Shown piece by piece: positions 9,548-18,190 of a stretch of DNA of 64,000 nt. Below the pieces are notes generated by a model. The model was not told the DNA's origin and made no database searches. It was given only the letters and a program-made list of their open reading frames with translations. The translations under genes were made by a program, and so were the position numbers. The first letter of the stretch is position 1, and every line of letters begins with the position of its first letter. Origin of the DNA: Lentzea cavernae (lineage in GTDB: Bacteria; Actinomycetota; Actinomycetes; Mycobacteriales; Pseudonocardiaceae); the NCBI RefSeq assembly GCF_014653695.1, contig NZ_BNAR01000003.1, positions 639,528 through 703,527 of the forward strand. Reading direction: 5' to 3'.

Positions 9548-9709
9548 AGCAGCAAGCTCCCTCGTCGCAGGGTTGTGCAGTGAGAGTTTTCTTAGTGGCG
9601 CGGACTGATTCCACACAAGACGGTCCACGAAATTGCCTTCGAATGCCGAATCAACAGATTTGCGGGTGCCTGTGAACCGGTTGGTGCCGCTGATCTCTTT
9701 ACAAAACAA

Positions 9710-9743
9710 TTGCGCCCCGAACGATGAACCGTTCGGGGCGCAA
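9710..9743 (-). terminator. Rho-independent terminator after the eccE pair
   Basis: A perfect 14-bp stem (ttgcgccccgaacg/cgttcggggcgcaa) with a 6-base loop. On the minus strand it is followed by ttgttttg, so it ends the minus-strand transcript from eccE. The remaining DNA to the subtilase ATG (9548-9709) is comparatively AT-rich and must carry that gene's promoter. Confidence 0.85.
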
Positions 9744-9777
9744 GTGTCGTCTATTCGTGCGAGTTCGAAGACCGCTC

Positions 9778-10506
9778 TCAATCGCCGCGGCGGACCGCTC
9801 CGAGGATCTGCTGTTCACCGGGGGTGGTGTACAGGCGCAGGTGCGCCCACATGTCCTGGCCCATCGCGATGACCTGGTCGTCCTTGAGCTGGGTCAGCTG
9901 CTGGAACATCTGCGGGCGCAGGCGCCACATCTGGCCCGCGAGCTGCGCCTGGCCCATCGGGAGGCGCTGCAGCAGCACGAGGTCCGCGTTGTTCGCCGTG
10001 GACGACGCCTGCGGGTGCAGGTACGGCAGCACGTACATCGTGGTCTGCCACGGGGCGCGCGGCGGGAACAGCTCCTGCGGGACGTGGCCGCCGTCGTGGA
10101 TCACCAGCAGCGGCATGTCCTCGGTCGGGCGCGGGAGGTCCGCCGGGGACAGTCGGCGCAGCTGCACCAGTTGAGACGGACGGCCGTCCGGGCCCTGGCC
10201 CGCGGCGCGCACGACCGGCTGCCACGCCTGCGGCCGGCCGGTGGCGATGATGATCCACGCGCCGGTCGCCATGGCGCGCAACGCGATCTGGCGGGCCAGG
10301 TACAGGCCGCCCACGACGACCATGCGGGTCGGCGTGGGACGCAGGACGGACACGCTGAGCGGCTCGCCCTTCGTGCCCTGGCCGAGCATCATGCCGCCGC
10401 GGTCGCCGCTGGGGCTGACCAGGTCGAGCATGGACGGTGACACCAGGAACTCCGGTGCCACCGCGCCTCGGCCGCGCGAATCCAGCAGACGGGACGACGA
10501 GCTCAT
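9778..10506 (-). CDS. Unknown protein coupled to EccE
   Basis: A 242-residue protein whose ATG overlaps the eccE stop (ATGA), so the two are translationally coupled. No signal peptide or membrane helix is visible. Alternating strands and helices (TRMVVVGGLYLARQIALRA, then WIIIATGRPQAW, PLLVIHDGG, ADLVLLQRL) suggest a Rossmann- or RecA-like alpha/beta fold. I see no Walker A loop. The coupling argues for a role at the ESX membrane complex, perhaps a cytosolic partner of EccE. I do not recognise a named family and give it no symbol. Confidence 0.7.
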   Translation of the reverse strand: MSSSSRLLDSRGRGAVAPEFLVSPSMLDLVSPSGDRGGMMLGQGTKGEPLSVSVLRPTPTRMVVVGGLYLARQIALRAMATGAWIIIATGRPQAWQPVVRAAGQGPDGRPSQLVQLRRLSPADLPRPTEDMPLLVIHDGGHVPQELFPPRAPWQTTMYVLPYLHPQASSTANNADLVLLQRLPMGQAQLAGQMWRLRPQMFQQLTQLKDDQVIAMGQDMWAHLRLYTTPGEQQILGAVRRGD

Positions 10507-11864
10507 GCGACACCTCCCAGCGGCAGCGTCGCGGCGAGACCCGCGAGCTGCATGCCCCGCAACGGGGTCAGCGTGATGTCGAGCTTGTCACCCAGCTTCG
10601 AGAGCTGGTCCTCGGCCCTGTCCAACTCGCTCGGCGTGCGGGCGCTCACCCGCACCAGGCCGCGCAGCGAGACCTGACCGTCCTCGCGCGACGGTGAGAT
10701 GGACATCGCGAGCGTCGACGAGAGAGCGCGCACACCGGTCAGCGAGTTCAGGTTGCCCTTGAGGCCCTTCGACGGCCAGCCGGTGATCGCGTAGCTCGCG
10801 TGACCGACGCCACCCGCGGTGACGCCCTTCCACTTCTCGCGCAGCGACACCGGGTTCGTGCCGCCGACGGCCGCGGTCAGCTCGGCCGACGAGATCGCCG
10901 CGCGCAGCAGCTCGTCCGAGTCGAGGGGGCGGATCGTGACGCCCGCGGACTCCAGGGCGTTGCGGACGCGGGACAACGCGCCGATCAGCGCGCGGTGGGC
11001 GCCGACGACGCCGCCGCCGCGCTCCCGGATCGCCTCGCCACAGCGGCGCGGGTCCAGCCGGACGGTGATCCACGTGGTGCGCCGGGCCGCCGCGGGCAGC
11101 GGGCCGAGCACCTCCATGTACGAGCTGACGGCCGGCGAGTTCGGCGGGAGTGCCGCGCTGCCGGGGTAGCAGTGCCAGATCACGGTGATCGCGTCGAGCA
11201 CGACACCCCGGTCCTCGAGGCACGGTGTGAGCGCTCCCAGCGGCAGCGACGGCGCCGAGCCGACCGCGGAGATCAGCGGCGGCGTCGGGTCGACCAGCAG
11301 CACCGCGGTCCACACGCCGTCGTGCCACGACAGCGCGAGCGGACGGCGTTCGTGGTCGACGCCCTTCGCGATCACCAGGTCCGGGATCGCGAGGCGCAGC
11401 AGCGCGACGCGCGGGTCCTCCGGGCCGAGCACCTGCAGCTCGTCGTCACCGGGCTTGGACTCCGTCTGCTCCTGGCGGTTCGCGGTGCGGGTGTGCGACC
11501 GGAAGTTGTAGCGCAGGCGGACGCCGATCCACTGGGTGAGCCAGCGGCCGCGCGACCGGGTGAAGGCCAGGACCAGTGCGACGAGGAGCACACCGCCGGC
11601 AATTGAGACGGAGACGACGTTCAGCGCGTCGCCCTGCTTCACGCCCATGATCGCGAGCACGAGGAGGGCGATGGCGAGACCGACCTCGATCGTGACTACG
11701 TTCGACACGGGCAACGAGCCGAGGCTCACGCCCGCGGCTCTGCGACGGACACGCCCGACCGGACGCGGAGGCGCGGGTGCCTGCTGGCCGGGAGGACCGC
11801 CAGGTCCCTGCGGCCGTGCCATCCCTGGGTTGGGCCGGGGCGGATGTGGAGTGGTCACGGACAT
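10503..11864 (-). CDS. eccE: Type VII secretion protein EccE
   Basis: A peripheral membrane component of the ESX core complex (EccB-C-D-E). The 453-residue product has a Pro-rich N-terminus, two adjacent membrane helices (about 58-76 and 82-102), then a soluble domain starting GRWLTQWIGVRLRYNFR, which is typical of EccE. I start at the ATG of MSVTTPHPP; the upstream in-frame part is short and runs into the divergent promoter region. It is divergent from eccB across 117 bases. M. tuberculosis ESX-4 lacks eccE, so this locus is the fuller, presumably ancestral form. Confidence 0.88.
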   Translation of the reverse strand: MSVTTPHPPRPNPGMARPQGPGGPPGQQAPAPPRPVGRVRRRAAGVSLGSLPVSNVVTIEVGLAIALLVLAIMGVKQGDALNVVSVSIAGGVLLVALVLAFTRSRGRWLTQWIGVRLRYNFRSHTRTANRQEQTESKPGDDELQVLGPEDPRVALLRLAIPDLVIAKGVDHERRPLALSWHDGVWTAVLLVDPTPPLISAVGSAPSLPLGALTPCLEDRGVVLDAITVIWHCYPGSAALPPNSPAVSSYMEVLGPLPAAARRTTWITVRLDPRRCGEAIRERGGGVVGAHRALIGALSRVRNALESAGVTIRPLDSDELLRAAISSAELTAAVGGTNPVSLREKWKGVTAGGVGHASYAITGWPSKGLKGNLNSLTGVRALSSTLAMSISPSREDGQVSLRGLVRVSARTPSELDRAEDQLSKLGDKLDITLTPLRGMQLAGLAATLPLGGVA

Positions 11865-11981
11865 CCGTTGTGGTCTCTTTCCCCTCGATGGTCGGTGGGC
11901 TTGGCGAACCGGCCCACGGAGCAACCTGCGTCCGGCTATCCTGCCGAACCGTACCGCGACTGGGAGAGCAGCGAGCCGAGA

Positions 11982-13595
11982 ATGGCATCAACACCCACCA
12001 CCAAGGCACAGGTCCAGGCTTACCAATTCGTCCTGAAGCGGATGCAGTCAGCTCTTGTCCGCCGAGACGCGGTGATGCTGCATGACCCCATGAGCATCCA
12101 CTCGCGTGCTACAGCGGTGGGTATCGTGCTGGGCGTCCTCGGTCTGATCGTGTTCCTCATCATCGGGCTCTTCAGCCCGGCGCCGAAGCTGGACGACCAG
12201 ACGCAGATCGCCATCAGCAAGGAGACCGGCCAGGTCTACGTCGTGGACAACGCCCCGCGGCGGTTGATCCCGATGACGAACCTGGCGTCGGCCCGGCTGC
12301 TCTGGTTCTCGCGCAACAACCCCGACGCCCAGCAGGGCGTGGGTGGCGGTGACGCCCCCGGCGGCACGGCGGGCCCGCAGGAGGCCGCCGGTGGCGCTCC
12401 GAAGCTCGTGAGCGAGAAGGCTCTGGCGAACCTGCCGCGCGGCCGGCTCACGGGTCTGCCCGACGCTCCGGACGTGCTGCCGAAGGGCGACATGCGGATC
12501 GACGCGCAGTGGTCGGTCTGCGACACGCTCGACCTGGACGAGTTCCGCGAGAACCAGGCGGCCGAGAACCAGATCAAGACCTCCGTGATCGCGGGCGTCA
12601 GCGAGGGCAACCCGCAGCTCGGCGACGAGGCGGTGCTCGTGCAGCAGCGCACCGGCGCCAAGAAGGCCTACCTGATCTACAAGAAGCCGGACAGCCGCAC
12701 CGACATCTCGTCGTCGACGGTCCGCGCCGAGGTCGACCTCAAGAACGACAAGGTCGTCAACGCCCTCAAGCTGACCGGCAAGCAGGCGCGCTCGATCAGC
12801 ACCGCGCTGCTCACGACGATCCCCGAGGTCGCCCCGCTGGCCGCGCCGCAGATCCCGAACCAGGGCAAGCAGGCCACCTACATCACCGAGGCGAAGGTCA
12901 ACATCGGCGACGTGATCCGCGTCGAGCGGCAGGGCGGCCTCGAGTCCATGGTGGTGCTGGAGGACGGCTTCCAGACCGTGGGCGAGACCGTCGGCGACCT
13001 CCTGCGCTGGTCGTACGCGAACAACAAGGAGTCGGTGCTGCTCTCGCCGAGCACCGTCTCGAACCGCCAGGCCCCGAAGAACCCGCCCAGGCTCGACTCC
13101 TACCCGGTGAACATCCCGGGCACGCTCGAGGCGAACGCCGGCAACACGGTGCTGTGCCTGGGCTGGAAGGCCGACAACGTCACCGAGCAGACCAAGGCCG
13201 AGCACACCACGGTCACGATCGGCTCGAAGCTGCCCGGCCCCAAGGACATGACGCCGGTCGAGCTGAACGCGGCGGGCGCCGCCGGTGAGATCGTCGACCA
13301 GTTCCTGATGCTGCCGGGCAAGGCCGCGGTCGTGCGGGCGAGCCAGGGCAAGGGCGACTTCGGCACCGGTCCGGTCCAGATCGTCACGGGCCGCGGCGTG
13401 CGCTACGGCGTGCCGGACGCGGGCACCGCGACGGCGCTGGGTCTCGACGGGACGTTCCCGCCGGCGCCCAACCAGATCCTGAGCCTGTTGCCGATGGGAC
13501 CGCAGCTCAACAAGAACGAGGCCAACCGCAGCTACGACTCGATCCCGGTGCCCGGTGGCGTCCTCAAGGATCCGCAGGCGGCCGTTCAGAAGTAG
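11982..13595 (+). CDS. eccB: Type VII secretion protein EccB
   Basis: Single-pass membrane subunit of the ESX complex, with most of its mass outside the cell membrane. The product is 537 residues. The N-terminus ASTPTTKAQVQAYQFVLKR and RRDAVMLHDPM is the EccB hallmark, followed by the membrane helix at about 44-64 (AVGIVLGVLGLIVFLIIGLF) and a long repeat-fold extracellular domain. I chose the ATG at 11982 over a longer frame because this N-terminus is conserved and gagagc lies just upstream. A stem-loop after the stop separates it from the next gene. Confidence 0.95.
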   Translation: MASTPTTKAQVQAYQFVLKRMQSALVRRDAVMLHDPMSIHSRATAVGIVLGVLGLIVFLIIGLFSPAPKLDDQTQIAISKETGQVYVVDNAPRRLIPMTNLASARLLWFSRNNPDAQQGVGGGDAPGGTAGPQEAAGGAPKLVSEKALANLPRGRLTGLPDAPDVLPKGDMRIDAQWSVCDTLDLDEFRENQAAENQIKTSVIAGVSEGNPQLGDEAVLVQQRTGAKKAYLIYKKPDSRTDISSSTVRAEVDLKNDKVVNALKLTGKQARSISTALLTTIPEVAPLAAPQIPNQGKQATYITEAKVNIGDVIRVERQGGLESMVVLEDGFQTVGETVGDLLRWSYANNKESVLLSPSTVSNRQAPKNPPRLDSYPVNIPGTLEANAGNTVLCLGWKADNVTEQTKAEHTTVTIGSKLPGPKDMTPVELNAAGAAGEIVDQFLMLPGKAAVVRASQGKGDFGTGPVQIVTGRGVRYGVPDAGTATALGLDGTFPPAPNQILSLLPMGPQLNKNEANRSYDSIPVPGGVLKDPQAAVQK

Positions 13596-13603
13596 CGGAA
13601 CCG

Positions 13604-13645
13604 CTCCGGGTGCATCACCGTCGAAAGGGACGAATGCACCCGGAG
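13604..13645 (+). terminator. Hairpin after eccB
   Basis: A perfect 12-bp stem (ctccgggtgcat/atgcacccggag) with an 18-base loop, between the eccB stop and the next gene's TTG. It may attenuate rather than fully stop transcription, since the downstream gene starts only 22 bases later. Confidence 0.6.
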
Positions 13646-13666
13646 TTCTGGTAGGGGGACTGAGCC

Positions 13667-13993
13667 TTGGCCGGTCGGATCAGCGTCGATGCCGAGTGGT
13701 TGGAGAAGTACGCCGACCGCATCGACGGGACGACGGACGATCTCCGGCGGGTGCGCGACACCATGAAGGTGTCCCCGTTGCGCCCGCAGTCGTTCGGGGA
13801 GATCGGCAGGACCGTCGGCACCGCGCAGGGCTACGCGCGGGCGGCCGAGTTGCTCAACTCGCAGCTCGCCCGTGCCTGCGACTCCCTCGACGCGGCCGCG
13901 AAGGGGCTGCACGCCGTCGCCGCGCAGTACGGGCGGGGCGACGAGGAGAGCCTGCAGGCCATCAAGAAGGTCGAGCGGCGGCAGGGGCTGTGA
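13667..13993 (+). CDS. EspC/WXG100-like ESX-associated protein
   Basis: A 108-residue, all-helical protein (MAGRISVDAEWLEKYADRID, then SFGEIGRTVGTAQGYARAAELL) with the size and heptad pattern of the EspC/DUF2580 group of type VII substrates. It has no signal peptide. The start is TTG with agggggac upstream. Its stop overlaps the ATG of the next gene (ATGA), so the two are probably made as a pair, as expected for ESX substrates that are exported as heterodimers. No classical WXG turn is present, so assignment rests on size, helicity and context. Confidence 0.75.
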   Translation: MAGRISVDAEWLEKYADRIDGTTDDLRRVRDTMKVSPLRPQSFGEIGRTVGTAQGYARAAELLNSQLARACDSLDAAAKGLHAVAAQYGRGDEESLQAIKKVERRQGL

Positions 13994-15078
13994 TGGTCGG
14001 CGGCAAGGCGGACGGCAGGCAGATCGCGGCCGAGGTCGGTCCCGAGCTCGACTACCTCTCGCGGGTCAGCCGCGAGCTCGGCGTCGTCGACCTCGTGCAC
14101 GACTTCTTCGACCCGCTGGTGGGCGACTGGGACGACCTGCGCGAGGAAGCCGAGCGGTGGCGCAAGGCCGCGAAGGTGACGGAGGCGGTCACCGGGCACG
14201 TCTCCGCGCCGCTCGGCGGGGTCGACGCGCGGTGGGAGGGCAAGGACGCCGACGCGTTCCTCGACCACATGCGCAAAGTGAGTCTCGCGGGCGGCGACAT
14301 GTCCGACGCGATGAACGCCATGGCGGACGCGCTGGAGGAGACCGCGGACGGCGTCCGCGTCATCGTGCAGGACATGGCTCACGTGCTCGCCGACGCCGCC
14401 GATTCGGTGTCCGGCACGGCCGCGCTGCCGCTCGACGGCGACCAGCGCGCGATCAGGCACATCGAGGAGATCAAGCACCCGGTCCGCGAGCTGCACGAGT
14501 CCGCGCGGCAGGTGCTGGAGGCGTTCCTCAAGCTCTGCGACGGGGTGTCCGGTGAGGCCGGCGGGTTCGACGCCGTGCGGATGGAGCACGAGTACCCCGA
14601 GAAGAACTGGACCTACTCGGCGCCCGCCAAGCCCGAGGCCAAGACGCCCGAACCGGCTGGGGCGTCGGCCACGGCCGCCGCGGGCACCGATGCGTCTCCG
14701 GGTGGCGGTGGCGGCCCGGTCGGCGGCGGTGGCGGAGGCGTCGGAGCCGGTGGTGTCGGTTCGGTCGGCGCTCCCGCCGCGGCGGCCCAGCAGCAGATGC
14801 AGTTCGGTGGCGCCACAGGCGTCGCTGAGCAGGTTCCGGCCGCGGACGGGGGTGCGAGTGCCGGACAGGCCGCCGCGGCCGCCGGTGGCCGTTCTGGGGC
14901 CGCTCCCGGCGGCGGCGCGATGATGGGCGGCATGGCACCGATGATGGGTGGCATGGGCGGCGGGCAGCAGGGCGGCGACAAGGAGCACAAGCCGAAGCAG
15001 CGGATCACCGGTTCGATCGAGGACCTGCTCGGCAAGCCCAAGAAGGCCGCGCCCAAGTCGATCGGCGACGACGACTGA
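13993..15078 (+). CDS. WXG100-superfamily protein with Gly/Met-rich tail
   Basis: A 361-residue product. The first 200 residues are helical and contain a WXG-type turn (ARWEGKDADAF), as in PPE/WXG100-superfamily ESX substrates. The middle is Ala/Pro/Gly-rich and disordered. The C-terminus has MMGGMAPMMGGMGGG, then GGQQGGDKE and RITGSIEDLLG. This C-terminal order (MMGG run, GGQQGGD, then R-x-TG-x-x-x-D) is repeated in the 909-residue protein at 35080-37809, which links the two as one family. The start is ATG, overlapping the upstream stop. Probably an exported ESX substrate; the exact role is unknown. Confidence 0.8.
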   Translation: MVGGKADGRQIAAEVGPELDYLSRVSRELGVVDLVHDFFDPLVGDWDDLREEAERWRKAAKVTEAVTGHVSAPLGGVDARWEGKDADAFLDHMRKVSLAGGDMSDAMNAMADALEETADGVRVIVQDMAHVLADAADSVSGTAALPLDGDQRAIRHIEEIKHPVRELHESARQVLEAFLKLCDGVSGEAGGFDAVRMEHEYPEKNWTYSAPAKPEAKTPEPAGASATAAAGTDASPGGGGGPVGGGGGGVGAGGVGSVGAPAAAAQQQMQFGGATGVAEQVPAADGGASAGQAAAAAGGRSGAAPGGGAMMGGMAPMMGGMGGGQQGGDKEHKPKQRITGSIEDLLGKPKKAAPKSIGDDD

Positions 15079-15090
15079 CCGTGCCGCACC

Positions 15091-15147
15091 CGCGAACGTG
15101 AAACGGCCCCGCTGAAGGACTTCAGCGGGGCCGTTCGACGTTCGCGG
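15091..15147. terminator. Bidirectional terminator between convergent genes
   Basis: A perfect 15-bp inner stem (aacggccccgctgaa, loop ggac) flanked by a further 9-bp stem (cgcgaacgt/acgttcgcg) with a two-base internal bulge. It lies between the substrate gene on the plus strand and mycP on the minus strand and can end both transcripts. Confidence 0.85.
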
Positions 15148-15150
15148 GGG

Positions 15151-16563
15151 CTAGGCGGGGCTGCCGCGCTTGCGGTTGAGCGAATTCCTGATGAACAACG
15201 TCAGCGCCAGCAGCAGACCGCCGACGCCGATGCCGCTCAGCGCCACGATGATCGGCGGCCAGTCGAGCCCCTTCGGCGGGGTGACGCTGGTGGTGATCTC
15301 CCGCGGCTGCTGCGCCTTGAAGCCGGCGGCCTCGGCGGGCAGCACGGCGGTGAGCGCCGCCATGGGGTTGACCATGCCGAAGCCGGTCTTGTTGTCCTTG
15401 CCGGTCAGGCCGCCGGGGTGCAGCGCCGTCGCCTTGAGGCGTTCCATCACCTGGCGCGCCTTGAGGTTCGGGAACCGCTCGCGCACCAGCGCCGTGATGC
15501 CCGCGACGTACGGCGAGGCGAAGCTGGTGCCCTTGATGTCCTGCACGCCCTGCGCGGTGACGTTCGCGTTCGTCAGGCCGGTGCCCTTGGGGTCGACGGA
15601 GATGATCTCCTCGCCCGGACCGGCGATGCTGACCCACGGACCCCACACGCTGAACGAGGAGACCGCGCCCGACTGCGCGATGGACGCCACGGACAGCACG
15701 TCGTTGGCGAACCAGGCCGGCGACGACACCGAGTTGACGGTGGCCGGGTCCATGTTGTTGTTCTGCGCCGCGCAGCCGACGCCCTGGTCGCTCAGGTTGC
15801 CCGCCGCGGTGACGACCACGACGTCCTTGACGTCCACGGCGTACCGGATCGCGGCCTGCAGCTTCTGGTCGTCCGCGCTGAAGCCCTTGGGGTTGCTGCA
15901 GTTCGTCAGCGAGATGTTGATGACCTTGGCGTCCTTGTCGGCCGCCCGCACGATGGCCTGGGCCAGCGTGCCGACCTTGCCGGCGCTGGCCCGCTTCTCC
16001 GGGTTGGCCGCGTTGCCCTCGAACTCGAAGCGGTCGCTGGTCTGGCGGATCGCGAGGATCGTCGCCTCCGGCGCCGCGCCGACGAAGTCGCCCTCGGTCT
16101 TGGCCGCGGCGGCGACGCCCGCGACCTCGGTGCCGTGGCCGTCGCAGTCGTCGATGCCGTTCTTGTCGGCGACGTAGTCACCGCCCGGCTCGACCCTGGT
16201 GCCGAAGCGCGGGTTGCGCGGGTCGACACCGGTGTCGATGATCGCGATCTTGATGCCCTTGCCGGTCGCGAACCGGTGCGCCTGGTCGAGGTTGAGCTGG
16301 ACCTGGCCCCAGGGCTTGGTCTTGATCAGCTCGCTCTTCGTGTCGGACTCCACGCACCCCTTGTTCGTCCGCTTGTACGGGACGTCCGGCTTGCCCTCGT
16401 CCTTCGGGGGCTGGGTACCGGGTGGCAGGTCCGGCGGCACCGAGTTCGGCCGCGCGGTCGCCGGGGTCGACGACGGCTGAGCGGAGGCCTGCGGCAGGGG
16501 CCCCGTCAGCAGAAGCAGTCCGGCGGTCGCTGCCGCCGTGGTGCGCCTGATGCCGGTCCTCAT
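15151..16563 (-). CDS. mycP: Mycosin, ESX-associated membrane subtilase
   Basis: A 470-residue membrane-anchored serine protease, essential for ESX complexes. Signal peptide about 1-28; Pro-rich linker; S8 domain with D110 (IIDTGVD), H143 (GHGTEVAG), oxyanion N255 and S347 (GTSFASPYVAG); one membrane helix at about 437-460 with a basic cytosolic end. Four cysteines (C70, C140, C222, C264) could form the conserved mycosin disulfides. The ATG overlaps the eccD stop, so eccD-mycP form one minus-strand operon. The longer reading frame that continues upstream only overlaps eccD in another frame and is not coding. Confidence 0.95.
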   Translation of the reverse strand: MRTGIRRTTAAATAGLLLLTGPLPQASAQPSSTPATARPNSVPPDLPPGTQPPKDEGKPDVPYKRTNKGCVESDTKSELIKTKPWGQVQLNLDQAHRFATGKGIKIAIIDTGVDPRNPRFGTRVEPGGDYVADKNGIDDCDGHGTEVAGVAAAAKTEGDFVGAAPEATILAIRQTSDRFEFEGNAANPEKRASAGKVGTLAQAIVRAADKDAKVINISLTNCSNPKGFSADDQKLQAAIRYAVDVKDVVVVTAAGNLSDQGVGCAAQNNNMDPATVNSVSSPAWFANDVLSVASIAQSGAVSSFSVWGPWVSIAGPGEEIISVDPKGTGLTNANVTAQGVQDIKGTSFASPYVAGITALVRERFPNLKARQVMERLKATALHPGGLTGKDNKTGFGMVNPMAALTAVLPAEAAGFKAQQPREITTSVTPPKGLDWPPIIVALSGIGVGGLLLALTLFIRNSLNRKRGSPA

Positions 16564-17963
16564 AGCGTGATCAGACCTCGGAAGACGGTGTACATGTCCA
16601 TGACGGCCAGCGCCAGCGGCAGCACCGAGGCGATCAGGATCGCCTCGAGGATGTCGACGGTGCGGCGCAACGGCGGCGAGAACTTCTGGCCGGGGAAGAT
16701 CACACCGAGCACCAGCGCGAGCGCGCCCAGCACCAGCAGCGCGCCGAAGACGAACGCGATGCGGTTGAACGACGACGTCGAGATCAGCCAGCCGAGCAGG
16801 ATGCCCGCGCTGGCGAACATGCCGGTCGACAGCAGTGCCACGGCCTGCGCGCCGTTGGCGTACGCCCGGCCGCGCATCATCAGCACGATCGCGACGACGA
16901 CGCCGTAGATCGGGCCCCAGACCGTGTCGGCGGACGCGGCGACGATGGCGGCCAGTGCCGCGACCACGCCGGTGCCGATGATCATGCCGGTCAGGTACTC
17001 GTGGGCGACGGCCGTGCGGCGCTCGATGACCGCGTACTCCGGGAAGCCGCTGTCCTCCTTGAGGTCCTCGGCGTTCGTCGGCACGACGGGCGGCGGGATC
17101 TTGGCCAGCTGCAGCGTGAGCCTCGGCAGCATCGACAGCGCGCCGAGCGCGACGGCGCCCGTCGCGGCGGCGACACCGGTCAGCGGGTGCTCCACGAACG
17201 TCGCGACGAGGAACGCCAGCGCCACGAGGGTGCCGCCGGTCGCCGCGGCGATGAACACCGTGATGCCCTGCCCGATCAGCAGGATGCCGCCCCACGCGAA
17301 GATCATCATCAGCGCGGAGGCGAGCAGCATCTTCGGGTTGAAGCCCGCGCCGGGCACGGCGTGGAAGCCCGAGACGAACGCCAGCGGCAGCGAACCGCAC
17401 GCGGCGATCAGCACACCGGTCGACACCGAGCTGTAGGCCCGCGAGATGGTCGCGCCCGTGGCCAGCAGTGCGATCGCGCCGACACCACCGGCGATCGCGG
17501 CAGCGAGACCGCTGCCGGCGCCGTTCTCGGTCAGCGGGCCGGACAGGAACAACGCCACCGCGGCCGCGATCAGCGCGAGCGCGCCGGCGATGTGGCCGAA
17601 CCGCTGCGCGGTCTCCTTGGTCCACGGCCGGAACGAGTCCGGGTCGGACTCCGCGATCGCGTCGACGACGTCGTCGTACAACGGCGGCGGCGGGTTCTCG
17701 TTGCGGCGCCGCAACTGCAGCAGGTCGCCGTCGACGACGCCGAGCGACGCCAGCGTGCGCGCCGGGTCGAGCGGGTTGTCGCCGAGCTTGGCGAGGCACC
17801 AGCCACCGTGCCGGACGCCACCGTCCGGAGTGGCCTCTCTCGCCATGTCCAGCAGCATCGGCAGGAGATCGGCCACCGCCACGTCGGCGGGCAGCGCAAC
17901 GTCGATACGCGTTCGCGGTGCCACCACCGTGACACGGCTGAACACCGTCGTACCGGTCGCCAC
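16560..17963 (-). CDS. eccD: Type VII secretion integral membrane protein EccD
   Basis: The polytopic membrane core of the ESX complex. The 467-residue product has an N-terminal ubiquitin-like domain (about 8-90: FSRVTVVAPRTRIDVALP up to DGDLLQLRR), a short linker, then about eleven membrane helices starting near residue 122. The length matches EccD. It is co-transcribed with mycP through an ATGA overlap and divergent from eccC across 227 bases, which must hold both promoters. The same eccD-mycP arrangement, divergent from eccC, occurs in mycobacterial ESX-4. Confidence 0.95.
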   Translation of the reverse strand: MATGTTVFSRVTVVAPRTRIDVALPADVAVADLLPMLLDMAREATPDGGVRHGGWCLAKLGDNPLDPARTLASLGVVDGDLLQLRRRNENPPPPLYDDVVDAIAESDPDSFRPWTKETAQRFGHIAGALALIAAAVALFLSGPLTENGAGSGLAAAIAGGVGAIALLATGATISRAYSSVSTGVLIAACGSLPLAFVSGFHAVPGAGFNPKMLLASALMMIFAWGGILLIGQGITVFIAAATGGTLVALAFLVATFVEHPLTGVAAATGAVALGALSMLPRLTLQLAKIPPPVVPTNAEDLKEDSGFPEYAVIERRTAVAHEYLTGMIIGTGVVAALAAIVAASADTVWGPIYGVVVAIVLMMRGRAYANGAQAVALLSTGMFASAGILLGWLISTSSFNRIAFVFGALLVLGALALVLGVIFPGQKFSPPLRRTVDILEAILIASVLPLALAVMDMYTVFRGLITL

Positions 17964-18190
17964 CAGGCCCCCTAAGTCAGATCAGTGCTTACAAATCAAC
18001 GGCCCGACCTTATTGGTCCACCTGGGCGGTTGTCGGGCGGCCCTAGTATGGACGCACCGACGCATCTTGCACGTGTGGTTCGCAGAACACGTTCGACTGG
18101 GTTTGTCCGACCCACCTTCGTGACGCCCGCGGATGCGCAATAGTGTCGGTTGCTACTGGTGGCGTAACGAGTCGAAGAGGTGCCTGTCAG

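Noticed and set aside
15151-17799. An 882-codon minus-strand frame joining mycP to an upstream part
   Set aside because: Only the portion from 16563 is MycP with a signal peptide. The upstream part overlaps eccD in another frame and has no protein-like features.
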